From Paraglomus occultum (lineage: Eukaryota; Glomeromycota; Glomeromycetes; Paraglomerales; Paraglomeraceae): 23,971 nt of DNA. The DNA lies in assembly GCA_910592205.1 (NCBI GenBank), contig CAJVPJ010000480.1:1-23971 (forward strand), in the 5' to 3' direction. Positions 12,909 to 21,306 of the stretch are shown in pieces. Position 1 is the stretch's first letter; each line of letters opens with the position of its first letter. Both the position numbers and the translations under genes were made by a program. The notes beneath the pieces are model-generated. The model worked only from the letters and a program-made list of their open reading frames with translations. It did no database searches and was not told the origin of the DNA.

Positions 12909-14427
12909 TTATGCTCGAGTAAGAGGTAGAGGTTCATCAATTGAATCACGTAATGTGCTGTAATGATGTGAATTGAGAGGCCATGTTTTGCCATCACCGT
13001 ATCTACATTGAATAAGAAAATAATTCCATTGTATCATTGTCAATTACTCTCACACCATCAACATCAACTTTGAATGCATCGAACAAGATTACTTACGAAT
13101 TATATACAGGAACAAACCAAAAATACCATTGAGGTCCCATGACCTGTACCCAGTTGTTCTTCATACCAACGTCAAACAAGTTCAAATATTTACTCGTCGT
13201 CACTTCTCCATCGTCTTTCACTTTATAGTTCTTCACTTGCATACTCTCCAACGTAGTTTGATTATGACATATCAGGTTTGTATGATAAATGACAAATCCA
13301 ACCAAACATAGCGTAAATACGCCAGATACAAGAACTAAGAATGTCCAATGAAGATCCAGTTCGATGAACGCCTCTCTTGACGCACTGACAAACTCGACAC
13401 AGGCTAAAAGCGTTGTCAGACATGCGAACAAGCAGTAGATATTAGCATAAAAGATGAAGAGATAAAAAAACTTTTGGTTCCTATGGCCAATGCAATTGTT
13501 TAGCCTATATATGGTGAGAATGCAACGTTTGTTAAGACGAGACAATAATAACGAAATGAAAATGTCAAAAGCGAAATCTTACCAAGGACAATGACTGAAC
13601 AAGAGCGGTGATGATAACGGGGTGTTGAAAAGGTTGAGTTAGATTCGCAATTCGTATCTTTATGTTGACACATACGCACAATCCCACGCTCATGACAAAG
13701 CATACTTACTGATCCATCTTTAAAATACACTTTTTGCAAACTCTGCAATGATGTGTTCGATCCGGTTTAAACCCTTTGCATTTCTGACAGTATCGTTTGT
13801 TGCCATTATTCTTGACTGTTATGACTGTTTCTGCGACAATAACATTGGAACCATCGTCCACGTCAACTACATGTTGCAAGTGTTCGGATGGTGGTACCGG
13901 GTTGTATGATTGCTGTATGGCTGCTTGCTGTTTTAGAGAAGTGGTGGGTAAGAATCATGTTTAATTGATAGTCGTCATAATTACGAACAATAGCTTGATT
14001 ACATAAGACAATCGAAATTGTATTTACGTTTGAGGGATGTCCAGGCGATGTTGTAACGGCTTTGGAATAACTCCAAAGCATCAGTACCAGTAGCAAGTGG
14101 TATACTATAAGGTATATTACTCCTAAGCACAAAAAACAATAACAAAACTCGTCAGCGAAACAAGTCTTCAATCGGAAGCATCACTGGATGTGGAATGCAT
14201 GAGCCAAATGCCAAAAGCCTAGATCTTTAGTGACTTGTAAACGCAATAGTTTGCTTTACTGTGAATTCTTATTCTGTACCTTGTATGGGATAATTCGGTA
14301 ATAAATATAATATACATAATCTACAAGCGAAGACATAGTAGCTCCATGATATAACCGATATCAGAAATACTAAAGGGAAATAGCTCAGAATAAGTTTGAG
14401 CTTTTGTATAGGTTTTCTTTCAGTCAT
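12909..14427 (-). CDS. DHHC palmitoyltransferase (zDHHC/Pfa family)
   Basis: Integral-membrane protein S-acyltransferase that transfers palmitate to cysteines of target proteins. Six minus-strand exons give 322 aa: 14427-14280, 14122-14028, 13921-13710, 13594-13583, 13504-13097, 13002-12909. TM1 is about residues 12-34 and TM2 about 50-69. The cysteine-rich domain starts at RYCQKCKGFKPDRTHHC (124-140) and ends in DHHC at 151-154 (C154 catalytic), followed by PWLNNCIG. TM3 is about 168-192 and TM4 follows. Next come the TTxE motif (TTLE) and a PaCCT-like FVPVYNSYGDG segment. The layout resembles human ZDHHC2/15 and fungal Pfa3-type enzymes, so a vacuolar or Golgi site is plausible but unproven. 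Exon 4 is only 12 nt yet encodes HCP and parts of the flanking H and W. The exon 3 acceptor is a tandem AAGCAG; using the other AG (exon start 13924) adds one Gln. ATG 14427 precedes TM1, and the same frame has a stop 18 bp upstream. Confidence 0.93.
13583..13594 (-). other. 12-nt microexon carrying the DHHC catalytic cysteine
   Basis: The minus strand reads acceptor TTCAG, then TCATTGTCCTTG, then donor GTAAGA. Spliced between GATCA (exon 3 end, donor GTAAGT) and GCTAAAC (exon 5 start), it restores Asp-His-His-Cys-Pro-Trp-Leu. Without it exons 3 and 5 would still be in frame, since 12 nt is four codons, but H153-C154-P155 plus one flanking residue would be lost. Confidence 0.85.
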
Positions 14428-15982
14428 GCTGCTTTTTCTGGTTCAAGACCATTTCTCGGTCGCATACGCACGAGTTTGCAATTTTTTATATATACAATTA
14501 TTAAAAGAGAAAATGGGGTTGTCTATGTTATGTATATGTATACGTTTGGGCTTAGCAAAAATTAAACCGGTCGAAAGGGAATTGTTTCAGTGGCGAAGCA
14601 GGATTTAAATCCGGTATTAGTAAAATGGAACGGTTACACTGACGCGTGGTGTACATTTTAGGAAAAAGCGTGTAATCGCTGTGGATATGGCTTAGAAGAT
14701 ATATTGGTGGGCGAAGCAGGAACCGGTTTTGAATTGGACGTGCGGAGAGCAACGATTATAGACTTTATTGGACGTTTGAACTATGCAAAATATCGTGGCA
14801 AACATCAAAGCTGTTAAGGTATTCTGATTGTCGCCAATATAGCACAATCCGACTCATATCACTTACTACTATTGGATTTCAAATATCCTTGTTAATAAAC
14901 AAAAAAAATACGCATCGAATATAAATATTATCCAACTGTCAAGCCAACACTTTCGTAATAAGTTTTTGGTTGTGCGTTTCGATAAAACATTTTTACATAT
15001 TTAATAGTAATAATCTTGATATACTAATTAGAACAAACATAATTTTCGTTCTGGGAATGCATTCCGGCTTTTTTTTATCTGCCGAAAGACATATAAACCT
15101 TATACCAAAAAAGCGATAGCCCTCGGGATGCTCACATATGATAACCCTACAGCTGTGATCTGAAACAGATCGCGTGCAGTCTGCAATGTAGTACAGCAAG
15201 CAGTTCAACGACCTTCTTTGTTCTAGCACCAAATTTAGAATTTGTCATACCCACATATCATTACACAAGAAACTCTAACTTTATATTCAACATTGTTAAA
15301 GCAAAAATTTCAAAGCTGGGTTAAGGTTGGGAACGTGCATGCTAGTTTAAATCTAAATTGTTACAATACGCATTCCTACATTTCCGCTTCTTCTTTTTTT
15401 CCTGAGAATGTTACGTTCGACATTTCACATGAGAAATTTGGTACTAACCAAAGTCTGCCGTATTTTAATTTAAAAGATCAACAAAGGGACAACGAACGCT
15501 AGAAACATTATTGGATTAGGTGCCTCCCCCCCGAGCTAACTAATTTCTTGTCAGTGTTGTGGCGTTCAGCCTTTGTGGCAACGGTGGCTGTGATCGTCGT
15601 TAACAATTACAAAGGCGACGACTTTTATTTTCTACTTCAGCAAGTTTAACGGAAAAAATAATATCGTTTAAAATGTACAGACTATTGGAAAAAAGAAGTA
15701 AATAAAAATGAAAATACAGACATGAAACCTTGTAAGAAAGAAAGAATTCAAGGACGCAGTTTGCTGATTTATATTGTATTTCTAACAATCTTCATCTCTA
15801 TTAGGCCCCTTCCTGTGCGTGTCTATCCACATTCCTCAACAACTATTCATTATCCGCCCTTGACATATTATCCTTCTTACGTGTCTCAACTGCACCTATT
15901 CGTGTAACCCCCTTTCTCGCTTTCGTTGGCTCAACTCATGTTGAATGAGCAAAGCAGGAAAAAAAAAGAGAGATTTATTTTC
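14428..15982. other. Intergenic region between the DHHC and CCDC6-like genes, mostly unassigned
   Basis: The left part should hold the DHHC promoter. A coding-like broken frame lies at 14566-14817 (listed separately). A patch at about 15520-15600, less AT-rich than its surroundings, reads SAFVATVAVIVVNNYKGDDF after a TTGTCAG acceptor-like sequence; it could be an orphan exon, but no partner exon was found. A minus-strand Cys-containing frame at 14993-15232 and a plus-strand frame at 15242-15502 lack ATG starts and recognisable motifs. The rest is AT-rich DNA in which I see nothing. Confidence 0.35.
14566..14817 (+). pseudogene. Coding-like fragment interrupted by one TAG, unknown family
   Basis: One frame stays open from 14566 to 14817 except for TAG at 14659-14661, which a single C-to-T change in CAG would explain. 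Residues before it include VAKQDLNPVLVKWNGY. Residues after it include CNRCGYGLEDILVGEAGTGF. The composition looks protein-like compared with the flanking AT-rich DNA. No ATG or family motif is present. Alternatively, GTAAAA at 14620 to TTTTAG at 14661 would be a 42-nt intron, shorter than any other here. A 12-bp direct repeat, GGCGAAGCAGGA, occurs twice inside. Confidence 0.25.
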
Positions 15983-18448
15983 CTATCGAGTGGAGCTCGA
16001 TCGGCTCTGATGATCCGACGCTGATAAATGAGTGCTTGACCCACTTGGATGGGTCGATGCGCGTTGGGAAGCCAATCTCGGGTTTGAAGACGCTGACACT
16101 GGAGAACAAAGCACGAATTTTAATATGGAAATTTACGTGTTTGAAAAGATGTAAAACCCGATTCGAGTATTATTACCACTTCTTGATCGTAGTAATGGAT
16201 TGTCTGTTTCCGGAGTGAGTCCCGTATTTACAGGCTTTTTATTTGGTTCGCTGGCACTTACGCTTCGCGCACGAACAAGATTTGCGGATGATATGCTTGG
16301 GTTTGCACCTACATTATGCGAGTTTGAACGTCTTGCTGTCTGTGACGAAGTAAAAAAATAGTCAAAGTATTTAAAAAGCAAATAAAAGTATCGTAACAAA
16401 TCCAACTCTTTACGATTGAGACTACTTACCGCTCGCGAACTGTTGTGTTTGAGAAAAGCCGGTGTCCTATTATATTCAATGCAATTTTCAATTCAAAAAC
16501 ACTCGCAAATACGTTCTCGGATTTGAAAATCGAAATTTTTTAATCCCAATACTTATATTAACCCCACTACGTCTCACGCTTGTATCATATCCCGGGAGAT
16601 ATATATATATATATTTTAAACAAAAAACTTACGGTTCCTCGACAAGCAAATCTGCAGCAGAAATTCCAAGCCTCTTTCTTAGTTCAATTAATTCATTCTT
16701 ATACCGCGTCGCCTGACTTGATTTGTGAACATCTACGAAGGCGGAAAATACAACGTACCCATTCAATTAAATGACGGGTTATGATAGTCAAAGAAGACTT
16801 TCGTTGAGAGACACAGAGATGGAAAGGGAAGGTTGTGGGTGTGTGGAGATGAATACGAACATTCTTTCTCGATCTCTGAGAGTCGTAATCTTAGTGAAGA
16901 AATTTCCGCACGCAAGACTTCGACGACACCAGGAGATGTGTTTGGAAAATCGGCTGTGGTCGGAGAATGCGAAGAGTGCCATTTTTTGCTACTAAATAAT
17001 AGGAGGGGGGGTAAAATGAGGAGGGAGGAGGTTGAGGAGGGAAGGGGAGGGAAGGGAGAATAATAAGAAGAATGAAACAACAAAATACGTGATACTATGC
17101 TCTAATGTGTAATACGAAATGCAACTATCGGCATAGTTGACCACCATCTAAAAAGTCATCCAGCCGGCACGCGCACCTTGTCGAGGGCGATCCAGGAGGT
17201 AACAATGGCGTACTAGCGTTCGGTACCGAGACCGCGCCGCCTTCTCTTGAATGAAAGCCATACCCTGCCTGCTGTCTCAAAGCGTCTAATTGTTTCTGTA
17301 GCCGGTTCACGATATATTCTTGTTCTTGCTCCAAGGCATTTTCCATGTCAATCTTTTCTTTCTGTAACTGATTCAATTTTCTTTGCAACGTATTCGTCAG
17401 ATACTCTTCTTCTTGCTCGACCTGAACGAGTAACTCTCCCTTCTCTTTCTTAAGACCAGATATGCGCTTGAGTAATTTGTTCGAAATATATTCTTCCTCT
17501 TGTTCGGCGGAGGCATGCATGTCGACCGTCATTTGCCTAAGCATCTGGTTATCGTGACGAAGAATGTTGACATGGCCTTTTTCCATCTCAATCTCGAATT
17601 TGAGTTTTTTGAGTTCGGATTCTTGTTGCCGGATTTTCTCATTTGCCTTGTTCAATTCCTCTTTGAGCAATTGTGGATCAACCATACTCGGGCCGGATTG
17701 CGATGATGGTTTCGTGTTGGTTGACTCGCTGAATGTGAAAAAAAAATGATAATGATATGCGTCGCGATTAGAAACAATTTAAAAAAAAAAACGTGATAGA
17801 GCGAAAAGACGGGAATAGAAAAATCCGAGTCCCAATGGAGAATAAGACCGTATTATATTGGAACAGATTAGTTGGTAGGTTACCTTGAATTTGATTGATT
17901 AATTTGTAATTGGGACATGGTTTGTTGAAAGTTTTTCGCACGCGCTTCCATAGAGGCTTCCAAATCCGCTTTTTCTTTGCGGGCCTGCAGCAAAGATTCC
18001 GAACGACATCGTATATGATTAGGTGCGATTACCAATCTTTTGATTCGTTCGTTTCACATATTCTCTAGTAAGAATCGAATAAAAATCATTGAAATGTGAA
18101 AGTCAACGACTAATTACCGAGTCCAACTGTTCTTGAAGAGACTTTGTTATGCTAACTTCGCTTTGTTCCACTTGCTGAAGCGCTTTTGTCCTGCCCTGTG
18201 ATAAAAAACGCATTTTCCTTTTTAATGAGAGTCATCATCGTATCGTATATTTCAATATTATTCGGAATTCACGCTATTGTTTATCTAAAATTCTCCCGCC
18301 TAGTTTTCTACTGCTTTTCCTTCCTCGACTCTCTCTTTCTCTTCAGCTGTCCTCCCTCTTGCGCTTGTTCTAAGTGTCCTCATACCGAAATGTTCTTTCC
18401 CTCCTCCTCGGTAGCCTCTAAATCATTTCTTCTGTCTTCGTTCTGCAT
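15983..18448 (-). CDS. CCDC6-like coiled-coil protein
   Basis: Nine minus-strand exons close in frame to 446 aa: 18448-18386, 18195-18118, 17984-17884, 17728-17177, 16991-16861, 16732-16633, 16466-16430, 16339-16177, 16098-15983. Residues 1-80 are charged and helical. Residues about 96-235 are a long coiled coil with three 29-residue repeats opening EQEEE (156), EQEEE (185) and EQEQE (214), as in the CCDC6/DUF2046 family. A Ser/Pro linker then leads to a second coiled coil (SPGVVEVLRAEISSLRLRL, later RYKNELIELRKRLGI) and a Ser-rich basic tail. In animals CCDC6 acts in DNA-damage signalling; the fungal role is unknown. The exon 4 donor GTGCGC is weak. If it is not used, the frame stops at 17125 and yields a shorter protein ending after the first coiled coil. 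The exon 5 acceptor is a tandem TAGTAG. Exons 1-3 are inferred from phase and splice signals more than from homology. Confidence 0.8.
16599..16614. repeat. (AT)8 microsatellite in an intron
   Basis: Sixteen bases of alternating AT within the intron between exons 6 and 7 of the CCDC6-like gene. Confidence 0.8.
17001..17077 (+). other. Polypurine tract with a G-quadruplex motif in CCDC6-like intron 4
   Basis: The plus strand is almost all purine here. GGGAAGGGGAGGGAAGGG at 17039-17056 has four G-tracts with 1-2 nt loops, the canonical G4 pattern. On the gene strand it is a long polypyrimidine tract directly before the exon 5 acceptor at 16992, so its first role is probably splice-acceptor recognition. 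Confidence 0.65.
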
Positions 18449-19460
18449 AATTACGAAAGGATCTCCCTATCATCCTTGCCAAAGCATGAGACCAAAGATA
18501 ATACCCGTGATCGATGACGCCCTTGTACGACGCCGTTCCCACACACTTTCTACTTGTTCGGGCGAATAATTCCCTACATAAATTGCAATAATGGTAATTC
18601 TCCCTACAAAGTAACCGCCTGCTGTGTAAGCTACTTGATATTCTTTGATTCAGCAAACCCGCAGTAGATGTCATCAAGTGACAATGCTAATACTGGAATT
18701 TTAACATGGTAACAATTACAAATGCACATAATGGCAAAGAAAGGGTGTATCGCAAGTTTAGTTCGCGTGTTTGGAACGTCATAGGCGAGCTCGCACAAAC
18801 AATTATAATGCGCAATTGAATCAGACAATGTGCTATTATTATTTTTTTGGTATATTATTATTATACAGAAAAGTTTCCATCACTATCCGAATATAGGCAT
18901 CCCCTACTTTAATCGAATACCACAAACAATGCTTATTCTTTTTCTATCTTTAACTAAAGTTTCTCACCGTCAACCGTGTGAAAAAAGTTTGTGAAACTGT
19001 GCTTCGTAGTGACAGTTATAATTGGACGTGTTAAAACATTGGATACAATTGAGAAAAGTTAGTATGTATCAAAGAATGTTCCTCTACAAAACAGGCAAAT
19101 TTCTTTGTTAGTGAACTGATCCACACTGAAACAACCAAATAAAGCATTAGTTGTATATAAATCGCGCTAACTTATACGATTCCCAAGTTTAACAATTGTG
19201 GCAGAACAAAACGAGGCCGTAAATTGTGTCAACGAGTAAAAATATTTGTGTCTAAAAATTTCTCAAGCTTATATTAAATGCTTGTCGCCGCATAAAACGA
19301 GAGTTGGTTAAACTAATTTTATGACAGAAATTTGAAAACTTTTAAAATACAATGTTTTTAGTTATAGGCGTTTATATAACAATAAACAACTTGATTCAAT
19401 CCTCCCCAATAATAGGCATTGCGCTGTTCGCATGCACACCAAGTTTTGCGAAAGGATATA
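18449..19460. other. Upstream flank of the CCDC6-like gene, no gene seen
   Basis: One kilobase of AT-rich DNA. The first part should contain the promoter of the minus-strand CCDC6-like gene. Short ORFs here have no recognisable motifs or usable splice context. Nothing else could be supported. Confidence 0.4.
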
Positions 19461-19645
19461 CAGTCAAAGCTGGCTATAACGAACTTCGGTTATAACGAAG
19501 ATCTGTTTATATCGAAGATTTTGTCTAAGCCAATTATAAATAGTCATAATCTTAGTTATAAAATGTGACTTCGTTATAAGAAATTTCTGGTTATAAAGAA
19601 TATTTTCTCTGGTCCCGTCGAATTTATTATAACCAGCTTTGACCG
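19461..19645. mobile_element. 185-bp MITE, pogo/Tigger-like (Tc1/mariner superfamily)
   Basis: The left end reads CAGTCAAAGCTGGCTATAA. The right end, read inward on the minus strand, is CGGTCAAAGCTGGTTATAA, giving imperfect terminal inverted repeats with 2 mismatches in 19. TA dinucleotides flank it (19459-19460 and 19646-19647), matching the TA target duplication of this superfamily. Internal GTTATAACGAAG-type repeats and a GGTCCC(G)TCGAA block near the right end are typical of pogo/Tigger MITEs. There is no room for a transposase, so it is non-autonomous. Confidence 0.85.
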
Positions 19646-19646
19646 T

Positions 19647-20272
19647 AACATAAATAATAAACAAAAAGTAACATACTGTGATACTGAATACCAAGATTTT
19701 GCTGATTACAATGATAGTTTAAAAAAGCTCTGAGAGAGCCAGATAAACTCAGCAAAAGAGATTATCAAAAGAAGCTGAGAAAGACAATGAGAAATAGTCA
19801 GCAAATTTAATAAACCTCTAGTACTAGACCAACCAGTTTTATTTACAGAGTATTTAGCACGAAAGAAATTCTACTCTCAAAATGGATTACCAGTGGAACT
19901 AAATCTAATCATTGAAGAAATAATAGCTGCTTATTATACTCACCCTCTTCAACAGCTGGCATATAAGGAATTAGTTGAAAGAGACCAAAAAAGGCAAGAA
20001 TACTTAAAAGAGATTGCTGATTGTCAAGAACATATAAATGATTTGGAAAAAGAGGAGCAAGATTATTTAGCTAACCTTCAAGAGACCATCAATACACAAT
20101 GCCTGGCATTCAAGCATTGCAAGACAGAGCCAGAAAAGAATAAGAAATCACAGAAATATTGGCTAAACAAACTAAGGAATGGCGAGAAATGTTACGGCGA
20201 GCTGATCGGCTGACGTCGATAGTAAGTCACATGGTAAAATCTTCCTCCGCAGTATTCAAACAATACCCCTGA
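19647..20272 (+). pseudogene. Decayed charged, helical protein gene, unknown family
   Basis: One frame runs from the MITE edge to 20213 but is cut by TGA at 19731, 19776 and 19788. It then shows the uninterrupted stretch at 19893-20213, which has no ATG. From about 20099 the protein-like frame shifts: MPGIQALQDRARKE, TAA at 20141, then EITEILAKQTKEWREMLRRA to TGA at 20270. The first three stops fit CGA-to-TGA and the fourth fits CAA-to-TAA, all C-to-T changes. The text is rich in Lys/Glu/Gln (KELVERDQKRQEYLKEIADC), suggesting a coiled coil. Alternatives are a 52-nt intron from 19795 to a TTTATTTACAG acceptor at 19846, or TGA read as Trp. Several lesions together favour a relic, possibly of a transposon or lineage-specific family. 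I do not recognise it. Confidence 0.55.
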
Positions 20273-20307
20273 CGATCTATTAATAAGTAGATGTTACTCA
20301 AAAGCAA

Positions 20308-20334
20308 ACGCGAGTAACGCGATTTTGGTGACAG
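20308..20334 (+). repeat. 27-bp direct repeat, copy 1
   Basis: It starts ACGCGAGTAACGCGATTTTG and ends GTGACAG. It is identical to the copy at 20371-20397, 63 bp downstream. The CGCG-AGTAA-CGCG core could form a short hairpin or bind a dimeric factor. Confidence 0.85.
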
Positions 20335-20370
20335 TTTTGAACACAAGAATGTAGCTAAAAATAGAACATA

Positions 20371-20397
20371 ACGCGAGTAACGCGATTTTGGTGACAG
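20371..20397 (+). repeat. 27-bp direct repeat, copy 2
   Basis: Identical to copy 1. It lies 59 bp upstream of the TATATAAG box, so the pair resembles upstream activating elements. Confidence 0.85.
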
Positions 20398-20421
20398 CGG
20401 GAGAGAAATAGAAAATACGTG

Positions 20422-20464
20422 CTCTGTGGCGTAGAAAATCTAGTAACAGCAAAATGTATATAAG
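20422..20464 (+). promoter_or_regulatory. Putative promoter: CTCTGTGGCGT element plus TATA box
   Basis: CTCTGTGGCGT at 20422-20432 is followed by TATATAAG at 20457-20464. About 30 bp downstream the first ATG (20492) opens a 10-codon frame (MLKMLKSLML, stop at 20522). A second ATG at 20534 opens a 62-codon frame ending at 20722. With the two upstream 27-bp repeats this looks like a compact promoter. Whether it drives a small gene, an unrecognised spliced gene, or belongs to a retroelement end is open. Confidence 0.4.
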
Positions 20465-20533
20465 GAGCCGTCCCGACCGTCAAAAATCCTCATGTTGAAA
20501 ATGTTGAAATCGTTGATGTTATAAAATTGTTGT

Positions 20534-20722
20534 ATGTCAGATCGGAATTTGTGGTATACTAAATATAATACTGTGAACGCGATGGGCCTATCTTCCCTGC
20601 ATTGCTTCAGTGATGGGCTCTTTGTGACTAATGCTATAAATGACAACATAATAGGCATCTATGTCATAGCTTACAACGATAATATTGTATATAGCAATGA
20701 GATTACTTCATCAATGTGTTAA
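20534..20722 (+). CDS. Candidate 62-aa ORF downstream of the TATA box
   Basis: A short ATG-initiated frame (MSDRNLWYTKYNTVNAMGLS at its start) lies 70 bp after the TATA box and behind a 10-codon upstream frame. No signal peptide, transmembrane segment or family motif is clear. The only support is its position after a promoter-like block, so it may be chance or the first exon of a spliced gene. Confidence 0.18.
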   Translation: MSDRNLWYTKYNTVNAMGLSSLHCFSDGLFVTNAINDNIIGIYVIAYNDNIVYSNEITSSMC

Positions 20723-21300
20723 GTAAATACTACGTTCGAGCAATGAACAATTTATCCAACCATTATAATTATACTTTATACGATACGATATTAATCTCTC
20801 TTATTTATGTTAACCACATCGGAACCATAGCCTTTACCATGTTGGTTAAGAAAGTTATTAAATGTTCGCAACGCAGGAACACATAGTAAAATTATTACGC
20901 TTTAAGCCGACGGAAAGACTTGAAACAAATAATAATACTAACGCAACATATTTAACTTTCATTCTCAGCGAACGTACGTCATCACGAACGCTTTTAATAT
21001 ACTCTTAACATGATTATTATAGCGAACAATTATTAATTAGTCAACGTTCAGCGCAAAGCTTTTAATTAATGAAAGCTTTTATACATAGCGGAAGTCTTAT
21101 AGTAAACCAGCTTCCATATCGCTACGTTTATTATTATAGTTAAGCTTCTTCTTCACGATAATTGCTCCGGGAGACTTATAAAACGAGATTGCATTTATTA
21201 TCTTTTCATTCGAACTAATCGTATTTAATATTGAATCGCAGCGATGGTTAACCAAGTTTTAAGACAAACGTCTAACGAGGTTCATTACGCATTGAATCCA
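20723..21300. other. AT-rich unassigned stretch
   Basis: No gene found. It contains short recurring words such as CGAACG, AACGTTC and AAAGCTTTTA that hint at decayed repeats, but no clear element borders. Confidence 0.4.
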
Positions 21301-21306
21301 AATATT

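Noticed and set aside
14396-14608. Plus-strand 70-codon ORF
   Set aside because: Overlaps DHHC exon 1 in antisense and has no ATG at its start; shadow.
16133-16176. C-terminal extension RIGFYIFSNT as the end of the CCDC6-like protein
   Set aside because: It reads into an intron; the GTAATA donor at 16176 and TTCTCCAG acceptor at 16099 lead to a better Ser-rich final exon.
16763-17083. Minus-strand 106-codon ORF as a separate gene
   Set aside because: Its useful part is exon 5 of the CCDC6-like gene; the Pro/Ser-rich start is the intron's polypyrimidine tract.
18423-18677. Minus-strand ORF as the 5' part of the CCDC6-like gene
   Set aside because: Different frame from exon 1 at 18448-18386, no motif; the short ATG exon fits phase better.
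19464-19694. Minus-strand 76-codon ORF
   Set aside because: Lies across the MITE and its flank; explained by the element.
19731-19790. TGA-as-Trp mitochondrial insertion
   Set aside because: Additional TAA and a frameshift further on, and no mitochondrial gene recognised; C-to-T decay is simpler.
20308-20397. CRISPR-like repeat pair
   Set aside because: Only two copies, eukaryotic context, no further spacers or cas genes; fits promoter elements better.
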